Origin: Bog-473 sp963730785
GTDB lineage: Bacteria > Actinomycetota > Acidimicrobiia > Acidimicrobiales > RAAP-2
Length of the DNA stretch: 64,000 bases
Direction: 5' to 3'
NCBI GenBank assembly: GCA_963730785.1
Contig: CAVSTF010000003.1
Span: 124,001-188,000 of the forward strand
Positions 52,945 through 61,618 of the stretch are shown here, one piece after another. Below the pieces are notes generated by a model. It did not search any database. It saw only the letters and a program-made list of their open reading frames with translations, and was not told the DNA's origin. The stretch's first letter is position 1. Each line of letters begins with the position of its first letter. A program made the position numbers and the translations under genes.

Positions 52945-53526
52945 CTATAGATAGGGGGTGAGGTCATCATCGAGGTCGACCTCAAAGGTACGGAGCGCCA
53001 TGGCGAAGACTTCGTAGGCCCCTACCGTGAAGACAACGTCCATTATCTGTTGCGTATCGAGTTGGCCTGAGAGCACGGCGTACGTGTCATCGCCAATGCG
53101 TGCGTCGGCCACCAGATCATCGGCGGCTGACGACAGTGCAGCATCGAGTGGGTCCCAACTTTCCGTTCCTTCTCCACTTCGAATCCGTTCGATCTCAGTC
53201 GGCGACAGACCGGCCAATCCAGCGAGGTAGGCATGTTGGCCCCACTCGTACTGTGCCTGGCGCACATGGGCCACTCGAAGTACCAGCAGCTCACGCTGGC
53301 GCGGGGTGATGGTGGTGAAATACAACGCATGACTGATCAAGTGGTTGAACGCTTCAGTCAGCTCAGGGTGATGCGCCAAGATGCCCATGGCGTTCAGTCC
53401 CTTCGGACTAGCCGGATCGCGCGGCGAGACCGGATGTCGCGGGTTGGAAGGGCGGTAGGCGGCCAGCAGCGCTTCGCTCGTTTCCTTTGACCACTCGCGT
53501 GGCGGAATGGGTGGAATGCGACTCAT
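52945..53526 (-). CDS. Carboxymuconolactone decarboxylase (CMD)/AhpD-like family protein
   Basis: A 193-residue all-helical protein. The core ITPRQRELLVLRVAHVRQAQYEWGQHAYLAGLAGLS is the CMD domain; the AhpD-type CxxC is replaced by Glu-Trp-x-x-His, the pattern found in the decarboxylase-like branch. The ATG overlaps the stop of the oxidoreductase gene (ATGA) read from the same strand. Family members decarboxylate carboxymuconolactone or act as peroxidase partners; the gene context here suggests ring-fission or lactone chemistry, but direct evidence is lacking. Confidence 0.88.
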   Translation of the reverse strand: MSRIPPIPPREWSKETSEALLAAYRPSNPRHPVSPRDPASPKGLNAMGILAHHPELTEAFNHLISHALYFTTITPRQRELLVLRVAHVRQAQYEWGQHAYLAGLAGLSPTEIERIRSGEGTESWDPLDAALSSAADDLVADARIGDDTYAVLSGQLDTQQIMDVVFTVGAYEVFAMALRTFEVDLDDDLTPYL

Positions 53527-54347
53527 GCGAATTCCGGAGCGACCTCACGGATGAACGCCTCCACCTGTGACTCGCCGCCTTCGGGCCAGCCGCACACGAG
53601 GTAGCCGTAGCCGGCGGCGCGCCATTTCTCGGCATGACGCTTGGTTGCCTCCAGGTCGTCCAACGAGAGCGATCCCGCCCGCAGAATGGCTGAAGGGTCG
53701 CGTCCGGCTGCACTAGCCAGTTCATCTAGCCGAGTATTCGCCTCCCGAAGGGAGTTGGGTGAGCCGAATCCATGCCAGACATCGGCGAAGCGAGCCGCCA
53801 AGGGCAGCGTGCGTTTCGGTCCCGTGCCGCCGACCCAAATGGGTGGGTGAGGTCGTTGCACGGGTAGCGGCTGCATGCGGGCGTCGTGGAGTGACACACG
53901 CTTGCCTTCATAGGAAACCGTCTCGCCGGTGGAGAGGCGGGTAATGATTTCGAGGGTGTCCTCGAGCAGGTCGAATCGGTCGGAGGTTGATGGGAAGGGA
54001 ATGCCCAACTCCTGATGTTCCTTTTCAAACCAGGCCGAACCCAATGCGAGTTCGAGGCGACCATGTGAGGCGTGATCGATGGTGAGGGCCTCCGCGGCCA
54101 GTACCGAAGGGTGGCGATAGGTGACGCCGGTCACCAGTAAGCCGAGCCTGATGCGTGAGGTCGCTCCCGCCAGGGCAGCCAGGGTAGTCATGCCCTCGAA
54201 TGTCTCCCCAGGACCTTCGCCGTACATGGGCTGAAAGTGGTCGAAACCCCAGGCGCCGTCGAAACCGAACTCCTCAGCCAGGCGCACCCGTCGAACCACT
54301 TCGTCCCACGGCACCCGCTGCTGTGCAATGTCCAAGCCAAATCTCAT
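53523..54347 (-). CDS. LLM class F420-dependent oxidoreductase
   Basis: A 274-residue luciferase-like TIM-barrel enzyme, MRFGLDIAQQRVPWDEVVRRVRLAEEFGFDGAWGFDHFQPMYG onward, with HPSVLAAEALTIDHASHGRLELALGSAWFEKEHQELG and PPIWVGGTGPKRTLPLAARFADVWHGFG: the pattern of the F420-dependent LLM subfamily. ATG 54347 follows a GGAGG. It sits between a SnoaL-like gene and the CMD gene in one minus-strand operon. The substrate is unknown. Confidence 0.88.
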   Translation of the reverse strand: MRFGLDIAQQRVPWDEVVRRVRLAEEFGFDGAWGFDHFQPMYGEGPGETFEGMTTLAALAGATSRIRLGLLVTGVTYRHPSVLAAEALTIDHASHGRLELALGSAWFEKEHQELGIPFPSTSDRFDLLEDTLEIITRLSTGETVSYEGKRVSLHDARMQPLPVQRPHPPIWVGGTGPKRTLPLAARFADVWHGFGSPNSLREANTRLDELASAAGRDPSAILRAGSLSLDDLEATKRHAEKWRAAGYGYLVCGWPEGGESQVEAFIREVAPEFA

Positions 54348-54367
54348 CGTCTCGCCTCCGGGCGTTG

Positions 54368-54769
54368 TCAGGCCGTGAACTCTGCCGTACGGCTGTGGAA
54401 CAGCCAACGATCACCGTCACGGTGCAGGACATCGTCGTAGCGCCCCATGACGGCCACTGTCCAGCGTGTCTCTCCCTTCACGAGCAGGACGACGTCGCTG
54501 GTGGCCCGCGCTTCCTGCCCGTCCCACTGGATCACATGGATGCTCGATACCAGGTGGCGCTGCGGTTGCCTTGGGGTGATCAGGGCGTAGGCGGCACGGA
54601 GCGCGTCGTGTCCTTCGTGGCGTCCGAGTCCGGGCATGTCGACCGAACCATCCGCACAGTAGGCGGCCACCACGTCGTCGGTGCGCCCGTCGTCGAGGGC
54701 ATGGGTATAGACGGCAATCGCCGTACTGACGCCCGCGACGACATCGGCGAAGGTGGGATGGTCGGCCAT
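54368..54769 (-). CDS. SnoaL-like (NTF2-fold) protein
   Basis: A 133-residue SnoaL_4-type protein with the expected order of helix, GRTDDVVAAYCADGSVDMPGLG, RHLVSSIHVIQWDGQEARATSDVVLLV and GRYDDVLHRDGDRWLFHSRT (final Trp-containing strand). Related proteins act as dehydratases, cyclases or epoxide isomerases, or have no catalysis. It starts its operon and faces the monooxygenase gene at 54862 across a 92-base promoter region that has a TGTAC-N6-GTACA repeat. Confidence 0.85.
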   Translation of the reverse strand: MADHPTFADVVAGVSTAIAVYTHALDDGRTDDVVAAYCADGSVDMPGLGRHEGHDALRAAYALITPRQPQRHLVSSIHVIQWDGQEARATSDVVLLVKGETRWTVAVMGRYDDVLHRDGDRWLFHSRTAEFTA

Positions 54770-54824
54770 GGAACGTCCTTAGAAAGCGCCGGATCCCCTG
54801 CGATGCGGCACGCCAATAGACTAA

Positions 54825-54840
54825 TGTACTAGTCGGTACA
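54825..54840. promoter_or_regulatory. Inverted repeat TGTAC-N6-GTACA in a divergent promoter
   Basis: Sits between the SnoaL-like and monooxygenase genes, 22 bases before the latter. Read on the minus strand it starts TGTACCGACTAGTACA, and the TGTACCGAC part recurs at 58555 and in related form at 61579 and 61591, each also in a divergent promoter. Confidence 0.55.
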
Positions 54841-54861
54841 AAATATTATCCTTCCTTATTT

Positions 54862-56487
54862 ATGCCCCCCGTTCCCAAGACCGATGCTGACGTAGAAGTC
54901 CTGGTGGTGGGCGCCGGGATCACCGGCATCTATCAGCTCTATCGGGCGCTTCAGGCTGGATTCACGGCCTTACTGCTCGAGGCTGGCGAGGGTGTCGGAG
55001 GTACCTGGTATTGGAATCGCTACCCCGGGGCCCGGTTCGACTCGGAGAGCTATACCTACGGCTACCTCTTCTCAGAGGAACTATTTGACGAGTGGGAATG
55101 GCAGGAGCACTTCGCTCCCCAACCCGAGACCGAGCGCTATCTCAACCACGTGGTCGACCGCTTCGACCTTCGTCGCCACATCCGATTTGGGGCACGGGTC
55201 ACTTCGGCCGATTTCGATGACCAGGCCGGCCAATGGACGGTGGCCGCCAGCGACGGAAGCATCACGCGGGCCCGCTTTCTCATCGCCTCCACCGGGGTCC
55301 TCTCAATTCCATACCTCCCCGACGTACCGGGCCGAGATGACTTCGAGGGCGTGTCGCACCACACGGGGCAGTGGCCGTCCGAGCCAATCGACTTCGCCGG
55401 CAAACGGGTGGCCGTGGTCGGCACATCGTCGAGTGGCGTGCAGGTCGTCCCGATGATCGCCGACGAGGTGGCCTCACTTACCGTGTACCAACGAACGGCC
55501 AACTGGTGCACTCCCTTGAACAACCGATCCATCAGCGAAGAGGAGCAGGTCCAGCTGCGAGCCGAGTTCGAGTCGTTGCGCCAAATCCTCAACACGTCAG
55601 TGCATGGCTTTCATCACCGAACGCACGACCGGGCCGCCTTTGACGACTCAGCCGAGGAGCGGCAGCGCTACTACGAACTGATGTGGAACAGCCCGGGTTT
55701 CACCAAGTTGACCAGTAACTACACGGACCTGCTTTTCAATCAGGAAGCTCTAGCCGAGTGGAGCGCCTTCATCGCCGACAAGATCCGCGGCCTGGTCAAG
55801 GATCCCGATACGGCCGAGCGACTCATTCCACGCGACCATCTCTTTGGTCAGAAGCGACCACCTTTTGTGACCGGCTACTTCGAGACGTTCAATCGCGACA
55901 ATGTGTCGCTGGTCGACCTGCGAGAGACGCCGATGGTGCGGGTGACGCCGACTGGCATCGAGACAAGTGAGGGCTTGCAGGAGTTCGACATCATCGTTTG
56001 GGCCACCGGTTTCGACTTCGGGACCGGTGCCTTGTTCCGGATGGGCATCAGTGGGCGCAACGGGTTGCCACTATCGGAGTACTGGGCGGACGGCCCGACC
56101 ACCTTTCTCGGGGTCCAGACGCATGGTTTCCCGAATCTCTTCTTTCCAGGTGGTCCCCATGCCGCATCGGGCAACAACCCGCGCTACAACGGCGATCAAG
56201 TCGACTTCATCACTGATCTCTTGGTGTTCGCCCGGGATCATGGCTTTACATGTATCGAAGTGACGAAACACGCTGAGGAGAGATGGACCAACATGGTCAA
56301 CCGGGGTGCCGCCGCCTCCCCTTTCGGGGAGAACAGCTATTTCTTCGGGTCCAACATCCCTGGCAAGCCGAGGCGGTATCTGTTGAACTCAGGTGGCCGA
56401 CCAAAGTTGTTCTCGGTTATCGCCAACACGGTGGCCAAGGACTACGACTCCTTCACCCTGTCGGCGTCGAGCGAAGCGACCGACTAG
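54862..56487 (+). CDS. Flavin-containing monooxygenase, Baeyer-Villiger type
   Basis: A 541-residue class B flavoprotein. FAD-binding GAGITG is at residues 17-22, the BVMO fingerprint FEGVSHHTGQWP fits FxGxxxHxxxW(P/D) exactly at 161-172, and the NADPH-binding turn VVGTSSSG is at 185-192 (third position Ser instead of Gly). VVYQRTANW-like and the C-terminal ATGFDFGTGA (ATG motif) follow. It would insert oxygen next to a ketone, giving an ester or lactone for the hydrolases nearby. Start ATG 54862; the preceding operator-like repeat suggests a TetR-type control shared with the divergent SnoaL operon. Confidence 0.93.
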   Translation: MPPVPKTDADVEVLVVGAGITGIYQLYRALQAGFTALLLEAGEGVGGTWYWNRYPGARFDSESYTYGYLFSEELFDEWEWQEHFAPQPETERYLNHVVDRFDLRRHIRFGARVTSADFDDQAGQWTVAASDGSITRARFLIASTGVLSIPYLPDVPGRDDFEGVSHHTGQWPSEPIDFAGKRVAVVGTSSSGVQVVPMIADEVASLTVYQRTANWCTPLNNRSISEEEQVQLRAEFESLRQILNTSVHGFHHRTHDRAAFDDSAEERQRYYELMWNSPGFTKLTSNYTDLLFNQEALAEWSAFIADKIRGLVKDPDTAERLIPRDHLFGQKRPPFVTGYFETFNRDNVSLVDLRETPMVRVTPTGIETSEGLQEFDIIVWATGFDFGTGALFRMGISGRNGLPLSEYWADGPTTFLGVQTHGFPNLFFPGGPHAASGNNPRYNGDQVDFITDLLVFARDHGFTCIEVTKHAEERWTNMVNRGAAASPFGENSYFFGSNIPGKPRRYLLNSGGRPKLFSVIANTVAKDYDSFTLSASSEATD

Positions 56488-56585
56488 CTGGAGCAGGGTG
56501 GGCATCGCCCCTGCTCGAGGTCAACTTGCTTCACCGCTCTCGATCCGTATTGGGATCTTGCGCGCTTCATCGTTGTTGACTAACA

Positions 56586-56603
56586 TACAACCAGATGGTT
56601 GTA
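56586..56603. promoter_or_regulatory. ArsR operator TACAACCA-GA-TGGTTGTA overlapping the start codon
   Basis: An 18-bp inverted repeat with eight-base perfect arms. The arsR ATG (56595) lies in its centre, so binding would block the start of transcription and of translation. The form is that expected for an ArsR repressor that controls itself and the AHSA1 gene. Confidence 0.75.
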
Positions 56604-56951
56604 GATCAGATATCCGACGCAGAGGTTGACCGCATTTTTCATGCCCTGGCCGACAGTACGCGGCGCGACATACTCGCCCTCGCCGTGGGGGGCAGATACA
56701 GCGTGTCGGCGCTGGCGGACCGCTACCCGATGAGCTTTGCCGCCGTGCAGAAGCATGTCGCCGTGCTCGAAAGCGCCGGGCTCATCACAAAGGAGCAGCG
56801 GGGGCGCGAGCGACTCGTGCGAACCGACCTGGACACCGTCGAGAAGGCCCGGGTGCTCTTGGACGGGATCGAGGAGCTGTGGCGGGCGCGGGTGAATCGG
56901 ATCGACGACCTCTTGGCAACCGAGAAGCGAACCACTGGAGGCAAGCAATGA
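56595..56951 (+). CDS. ArsR-family transcriptional repressor
   Basis: A 118-residue winged helix protein: ADSTRRDILALAVGGRYSVSALADRYPMSFAAVQKHVAVLESAGLITKEQRGRERLVRTD covers the DNA-binding domain. No Cys pair of the metal-sensing ArsR members is seen, so it belongs to the metal-independent ArsR-AHSA1 group. The ATG lies inside an 18-bp operator and no ribosome site precedes it, consistent with a leaderless mRNA. The stop overlaps the AHSA1 gene (ATGA). Confidence 0.92.
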   Translation: MVVDQISDAEVDRIFHALADSTRRDILALAVGGRYSVSALADRYPMSFAAVQKHVAVLESAGLITKEQRGRERLVRTDLDTVEKARVLLDGIEELWRARVNRIDDLLATEKRTTGGKQ

Positions 56952-57445
56952 GCGTGACAAGCGTTGAGAAAAATCCCGAATCCCTGACCATGACGGTCAC
57001 GGCGGATCTGGATGCCACCGTTGAACGGGTATGGCAATTGTGGGCCGACCCGCGCCAGTTCGAGCTGTGGTGGGGGCCTCCTGGCTACCCGGCGACCGTG
57101 GTCGAGCACGAGTTGACGGCTGGCGGACGGATTACCTTTTTCATGATCGGGGACGAAGGCCAGCGTTTCGACAGCACCTGGGAGGTCATTGCTACCGACC
57201 CACCTCGCCGCCTAGAGCTGCGCGATGCCGACGTCGACGAAAACGGCCGTCCGAACGATGGGAATTCGATGACGGGCTTCATCATCACCATTGAGGAGAG
57301 CCAAGGAGGAGGCGCAGTAATGGCGATGCACACCCGTTTCGACTCGTTAGCGGGAATGGAGGAAGTACTTGGCACAGGATTCGAAGAGGGAATGTGCATG
57401 GTCTTCCTACAAATCGACGCCTTGCTAGCCAGCACCGCGGCATGA
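56948..57445 (+). CDS. SRPBCC/AHSA1-domain protein
   Basis: A 165-residue Bet v 1-like fold: LDATVERVWQLWADPRQFELWWGPPGYPATVVEHELTAGG near the N-terminus and a C-terminal amphipathic helix (GMCMVFLQIDALL). ATG 56948 is coupled to the ArsR stop. ArsR-AHSA1 pairs are frequent in actinobacteria; the AHSA1 protein often binds hydrophobic ligands and may help remove a toxic intermediate. No enzyme activity can be assigned. Confidence 0.9.
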   Translation: MSVTSVEKNPESLTMTVTADLDATVERVWQLWADPRQFELWWGPPGYPATVVEHELTAGGRITFFMIGDEGQRFDSTWEVIATDPPRRLELRDADVDENGRPNDGNSMTGFIITIEESQGGGAVMAMHTRFDSLAGMEEVLGTGFEEGMCMVFLQIDALLASTAA

Positions 57446-57461
57446 AGGGCGACCGGCAGCG

Positions 57462-58520
57462 TCACACGGTGGCCACGGGTGTGACTGGAGAACCAACGAC
57501 GCCGGGCATGCGCAGCGGGGGAGCGGTCAACAAGAAGCGACTCCGCCCATGCTCCCGCAGCCACATGGCCAGCTCATGCAGGTACCACATCTCCCCCAGC
57601 GGTACGCCGAGCTTGAAGAGGCAAAGGTGATGGATGGGCAGGAATGAATGCCGGCTCTCGTCGCGATCCTTGCCCAGGAGACCCTCCACGGCGTAGTTAT
57701 CGGCCACCAGCGCTGAGATCTGGGAGTCCGCAATCCATTCGAGCAACGACGGATCTCGAGCATCGAGGTACGTGCCCGTGGTGTGGATCTTCACTGGGTC
57801 GGGATTGCGTTCCCACTCGAGCACCTTGGTGGCGAAGCCGGTGTGGAGCAACAGCATGTCGCCCGGTTCGACCACCACGTTGTCGGCCTTCATGATCTCT
57901 TCCAACGCGGACCGATCGACGCCACGCCATTCCAAGCCGAAGTGACGTTCCAAATCGATGAGGACGCCGCGCCCCTGAACGCCGTGTTGGGCCATGTGCT
58001 CCAAACCAAGATGATGGGCGAACGCCCGGTGGCCACTCCCATCCCCTCGGGCATCGTCGCTCGGCCCAACGAGATCGATGCCGGCCCGGTAGCCGTTGTA
58101 ATAGACACCTTCGTCCAGCCCGTCACCGTCGGCGTCGAACTCGGCGCCCACATGGGCCAGTGAGTCCCACTGGGTGGAGTACTGCAGTGACAGCGTCACC
58201 ACGTCGTCCGCCCACACGTCGACGTATTTAGGATCGCCGAAGGCCTCCATCTCGCTCATGTGGACGTTGTAGAAGGTGGAGGGAGCGCCGTTCATGTCCT
58301 CGGTGGGGGACACCACCGGCGGGTGGCGGCGCTGATTTAAGGCCGTGCCGCCCGGGTAGTCGAGCGGGAGGCTCAGGCAGAAGCTGATGCCCGCCTGGAC
58401 CTCGCGGATACCCTCGAGGACTTTGTCCTGGGTGACCAGGTTGATCCGGCCCAATTCGTCGTCGTCCCCCCAATCGCCCCAGGTCGAGCCCTCTGGTCGT
58501 TGCTGCCAGCGCTTCGTCAT
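57462..58520 (-). CDS. Cyclase family protein (kynurenine formamidase-like fold)
   Basis: A 352-residue cyclase-type metal hydrolase (PF04199 pattern): TQWDSLAHVG is the altered HxGTHxD metal site, GRGVLIDLERHFG and VEPGDMLLLHTGF follow in family order. The usual length is 210-330, with an N-terminal extension here. AGGAGG lies eight bases upstream of the ATG. Members hydrolyse amides or lactones, or act as cyclases. It is divergent from the amidohydrolase at 58641, with a near-palindrome at 58555 in between. Confidence 0.87.
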   Translation of the reverse strand: MTKRWQQRPEGSTWGDWGDDDELGRINLVTQDKVLEGIREVQAGISFCLSLPLDYPGGTALNQRRHPPVVSPTEDMNGAPSTFYNVHMSEMEAFGDPKYVDVWADDVVTLSLQYSTQWDSLAHVGAEFDADGDGLDEGVYYNGYRAGIDLVGPSDDARGDGSGHRAFAHHLGLEHMAQHGVQGRGVLIDLERHFGLEWRGVDRSALEEIMKADNVVVEPGDMLLLHTGFATKVLEWERNPDPVKIHTTGTYLDARDPSLLEWIADSQISALVADNYAVEGLLGKDRDESRHSFLPIHHLCLFKLGVPLGEMWYLHELAMWLREHGRSRFLLTAPPLRMPGVVGSPVTPVATV

Positions 58521-58554
58521 TCTTTGGCCTCCTCGACCCTTGCCACCGTTGCAA

Positions 58555-58575
58555 TGTACCGACCGGTTGGTCTAC
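58555..58575. promoter_or_regulatory. Near-palindrome TGTACCGACCGG-TTGGTC between divergent genes
   Basis: ACCGACCGGTTGGT is symmetric apart from one base pair; the left flank TGTACCGAC is shared with the site at 54825-54840. It lies 35 bases before the cyclase ATG and 66 bases before the amidohydrolase ATG. A TetR-type operator is likely. Confidence 0.6.
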
Positions 58576-58640
58576 TCTCCGCGAAGGCGGCCGGCAAAGG
58601 CTGGCGTCTACATTTGGGTTGCCGACGGAAGGGACCACAT

Positions 58641-59886
58641 ATGCCTGAAAAGCCCTTTGTCGTGTCCGCTGACGGGCACATTCTCGAACCCACCGACCTC
58701 TTCATCACCCGCCTACCCAAGCACCTGCGGGAGCGCGGGCGTGTGGGAAGAGGATTTCGAGATCGAGCCCCTGGTGGAAGGGGGTGCCCGGGTCTTCCGG
58801 CGCCTGCACACTCCGGGCTATGAGGGCTGGACGATCTCTCGTTACCGCCAGACCAGCGGGCGGACGCCCGAGGGCAATCCGGAACAGATCATTGAGGACC
58901 TGGCCGAGGACGGCGTGGACGTCGGTGTCATGCACCCCAACCTGTCGCTCTTCGGCTTGTACTCCGATGACCACGAGCTCTCGATGGCCCATGCCCGGGT
59001 CTACAACGACTACATCGCCGAGCGCTTCACGCCCTACTTCGACCGTCTTGTCCCGACGTCTCCGATCCCCCTCACCGATATCGATGAGGCCGTGGTCGAG
59101 ATTGAGCGGGTGGCCGCCCAGGGATCCCGGGCAATCCTCTTGCCGGCGACGCCGCCGTTGCCGTATTACTCACGTGACTTGGATCCGGTGTGGGAAGCCG
59201 CTCAGGCCAACGGTGTCCACGTCTTCATCCACACCCAGACCGGTGGGGTGAAGGTCAACGACCCCACGTCGACCACGCTCAAGGTCGTGATGGAATCCGC
59301 CATGCAGGTTAACCAGCCGATGACCGAGAAGTCGGCGGCCAAGCGCATGGTCACCCAGGCGATCTACAGCTCCATCGTCCCGCAGCAATTGTTGTGCGAG
59401 CTCATCGGTGGCGGCGTGCCCGAGCGCTATCCCAACCTCCACTTCGCCTTGATCGAGTTCAATGCCAACTGGTTGGCCGGACTCGTCGGCGCCATGGACA
59501 AATGCTGGATCACCGGCATTGGGCAGGACCCCGACTGGTGGCTGGGCTACTGGGACGAGAACCTGCCGGCCACGGAGCAGACCAAAATGGCACAACTCTT
59601 TCGACTCAACGAGAAGTGGCCCTACCCGCTCAAGCCGAGTGAGTACGTCCAGCGCCAGTTCCACATTTCTTTCCAGGACGATCCCGTCGCCGTGGCCTGC
59701 CGTCACATCACGGGTCTTTCCAGCATCGTGTGGGGTAACGACTACCCCCACGCGGAAGGGACGTTCCGGGGCAGCCGTCAGCTGATCGCCGATCAGTTCG
59801 CCGGGATTCCCGACGACGAGCGCGACATCATGATCGGCGGCACGCTTGGGAATCTGCTCGGCTTCAAGTCCCGGGTGCCGGCCTGA
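58641..59886 (+). CDS. Amidohydrolase family protein, frameshifted
   Basis: The first 33 codons (FVVSADGHILEPTDLF through LPKHLRERG) run from ATG 58641; the rest (VWEEDFEIEPLVEGGAR to NLLGFKSRVPA) is one frame ahead from 58741. Dropping one G from the GGG at 58737-58739 joins them as LRERGVWEEDFEIEP, which is how the family reads, so an extra base in a homopolymer is the likely cause. Metal-site regions SADGH, VFIHTQTG and GNDYPHAEG are intact. It is followed by an overlapping SDR gene. Same family as the gene at 12873. Confidence 0.82.
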
Positions 59887-60798
59887 GCGAGCAGGACCCG
59901 AACCAGCTTCGTTTTGATGGCCGCGTGGCCGTCGTCACCGGGGCGGGACGGGGGATTGGGAAGGCATACGCCCTCTTGCTGGCCCAGCGAGGCGCCAGTG
60001 TCGTCGTCAATGACCTTGGCGGTTCGCTGAGTGGTTCAGGGGCCGACGAAGCGCCGGCCGCCGAGGTGGCGGCGGAGATCATCGCCGCTGGGGGTTCGGC
60101 AGTTCCGGAAGGCAGTGACATCTCAACCGAGGACGGAGCCCAAGTCCTCATACAGGCGGCCATCACCAACTTCGGGCGCGTGGACATTCTGATCAATAAC
60201 GCCGGCATCATTCGCTGGGCCGGCTTTCCCGAGGCGGACGAGGACAACCTGCAGCGGCATCTCGCCGTACACACGGTCGGTTCGTTTCTCACGGCCCGGG
60301 CCGCCTGGCCGCATTTTTTGGCTCAGGAATATGGCCGGATCGTGATGACCACTTCGAGTGGCGTGTTCGGGCTCCCGACCAACATTTCGTACGCCACGGC
60401 CAAGGGTGGCGTCATCGGCCTTACGCCGCAGTCTGGCCACGGCCGGTTACAAGCAGGGGATCAGGGTGAACCTGATCGCACCGGCGGCGGTGACCCGCAT
60501 GGCCGCCGAGGGCGGGGCGGCCGAAATGACACCGGACCAAGTGGCGCCGATGGTGGCCTTCTTGGCTCACGAGTCGTGCCCGGTCAACGGCGAGATGTAC
60601 GCCGCGGGGGCTGGTCGGTTCGCCCGGGTCTATCTGGCTTCGACGCCCGGTTACGTGCATCCCGGAACCGAGGCGTCCATTGAGGATGTGGCCGAACACT
60701 GGGACGCCATCAACGACGTCACGGATTCCTACATCCCACGCGACCTGCTGCAGTGGTCCCGGAATTTTCTGGCCCACTTGCCACCACCGGAGGGCTGA
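59883..60798 (+). CDS. SDR, (3R)-hydroxyacyl-CoA dehydrogenase (MFE-2) type, frameshifted
   Basis: The frame from 59883 gives TGAGRGIGKAYALLLAQRGASVVVNDLGGSLSGSGAD, NNAGIIRW, and YATAKGGVIGLT; at about 60430 one extra C shifts to ATAGYKQGIRVNLIAPAAVTRM. Removing one C of the CC restores GLTRSLATAGYKQ. Family assignment follows the ASVVVNDLGGS stretch. The likely start is CTG 59883, overlapping the preceding stop (CTGA), because no ATG or GTG is better placed except GTG 59925, which would remove part of the first strand. It resembles the SDR at 43587. Confidence 0.78.
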
Positions 60799-60802
60799 GG
60801 GA

Positions 60803-61570
60803 CTACTCCTCGAGCAGGTCCGGCTCCTGGGCCACGATGCGTTGGTAGAGGGGTTGGAACTGGAACCAGCCGGCCAGGTTGCCGCCGGTCTGGCGGGCCG
60901 TCACTTCGGCCACATCTCGGTCGATGAGCACCGGGTTGCCGGCCGCTTCGGCCAGTAGCTGGGCCTGGCAGGTGCGCTCCATGGTGATGAACCACCAGGC
61001 GGCGGCGTCGACGGTCCGACCGACGGTCAGCAGGCCGTGATTGGCCAGGATGGCGGCTTTGTTGTCGCCCAGCGCGTGGGCGATGCGCTTCCCCTCTTCG
61101 AGATCGAAGACGGCGCCGGTGAAGTCGTCGAAGAGGGCGTGGTCGCCGTAGAAGGCGCAGGCGTCCTGGGTTAGTGGGTCGAGCGTCCGGCGCAGGGTCG
61201 ACCATGCCTTGCCATGCACCGAGTGGGCATGGGCGGCCGAGATCACGTCGGGCCGGGCGGCGTGGATCTGCGAGTGAATGACAAAGGCCGCCTTGTTGAC
61301 CGGCCAGGTTCCCTCGACCACTTCACCCTCGTGGTTGACCAGGATCAGGTCTTTGACCCGGATCTGGGTGAAGTCCAGGCCCAGTGGGTTGACCCAGAAA
61401 TGGTCGGCGCGTTCTGGGTCTCGGGCGGTGATGTGGCCGGCCGTTCCCTCGCCGAAGCCGAACTTGCCGAAAAGCCGGAAGGCGGCGGCCAGGCGTTGCT
61501 TGCGGTGGCGCCGTTCGTCGTCGGCATTGTCGAACTCAGGAAACGTCACGGGTACCCGGTCCGTCGGCAC
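60803..61570 (-). CDS. Class II aldolase/adducin family protein
   Basis: A 255-residue class II aldolase. GEGTAGHITARDP is the phosphate-loop region, AHAHSVHGKAW supplies zinc-binding His residues and ANHGLLTVG the third one. Starts with GTG 61570. It converges with the SDR at 59883 with four bases between them and is divergent from the acyl-CoA dehydrogenase. Family members cleave or form aldols such as fuculose phosphate or act as decarboxylases; non-phosphorylated substrates are common in clusters of this kind. Confidence 0.9.
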   Translation of the reverse strand: MPTDRVPVTFPEFDNADDERRHRKQRLAAAFRLFGKFGFGEGTAGHITARDPERADHFWVNPLGLDFTQIRVKDLILVNHEGEVVEGTWPVNKAAFVIHSQIHAARPDVISAAHAHSVHGKAWSTLRRTLDPLTQDACAFYGDHALFDDFTGAVFDLEEGKRIAHALGDNKAAILANHGLLTVGRTVDAAAWWFITMERTCQAQLLAEAAGNPVLIDRDVAEVTARQTGGNLAGWFQFQPLYQRIVAQEPDLLEE

Positions 61571-61578
61571 GCTGTCAG

Positions 61579-61600
61579 TGTACGGGTCCTTGTACCGGTC
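61579..61600. promoter_or_regulatory. Tandem TGTACGGGTC / TGTACCGGTC half-sites
   Basis: Two near-identical ten-base direct repeats, 12 bases apart start to start, in the 48-base divergent region between the class II aldolase and the acyl-CoA dehydrogenase. They resemble TGTACCGAC at 54825 and 58555. Confidence 0.4.
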
Positions 61601-61618
61601 AGTCCATAGGATGACGGC

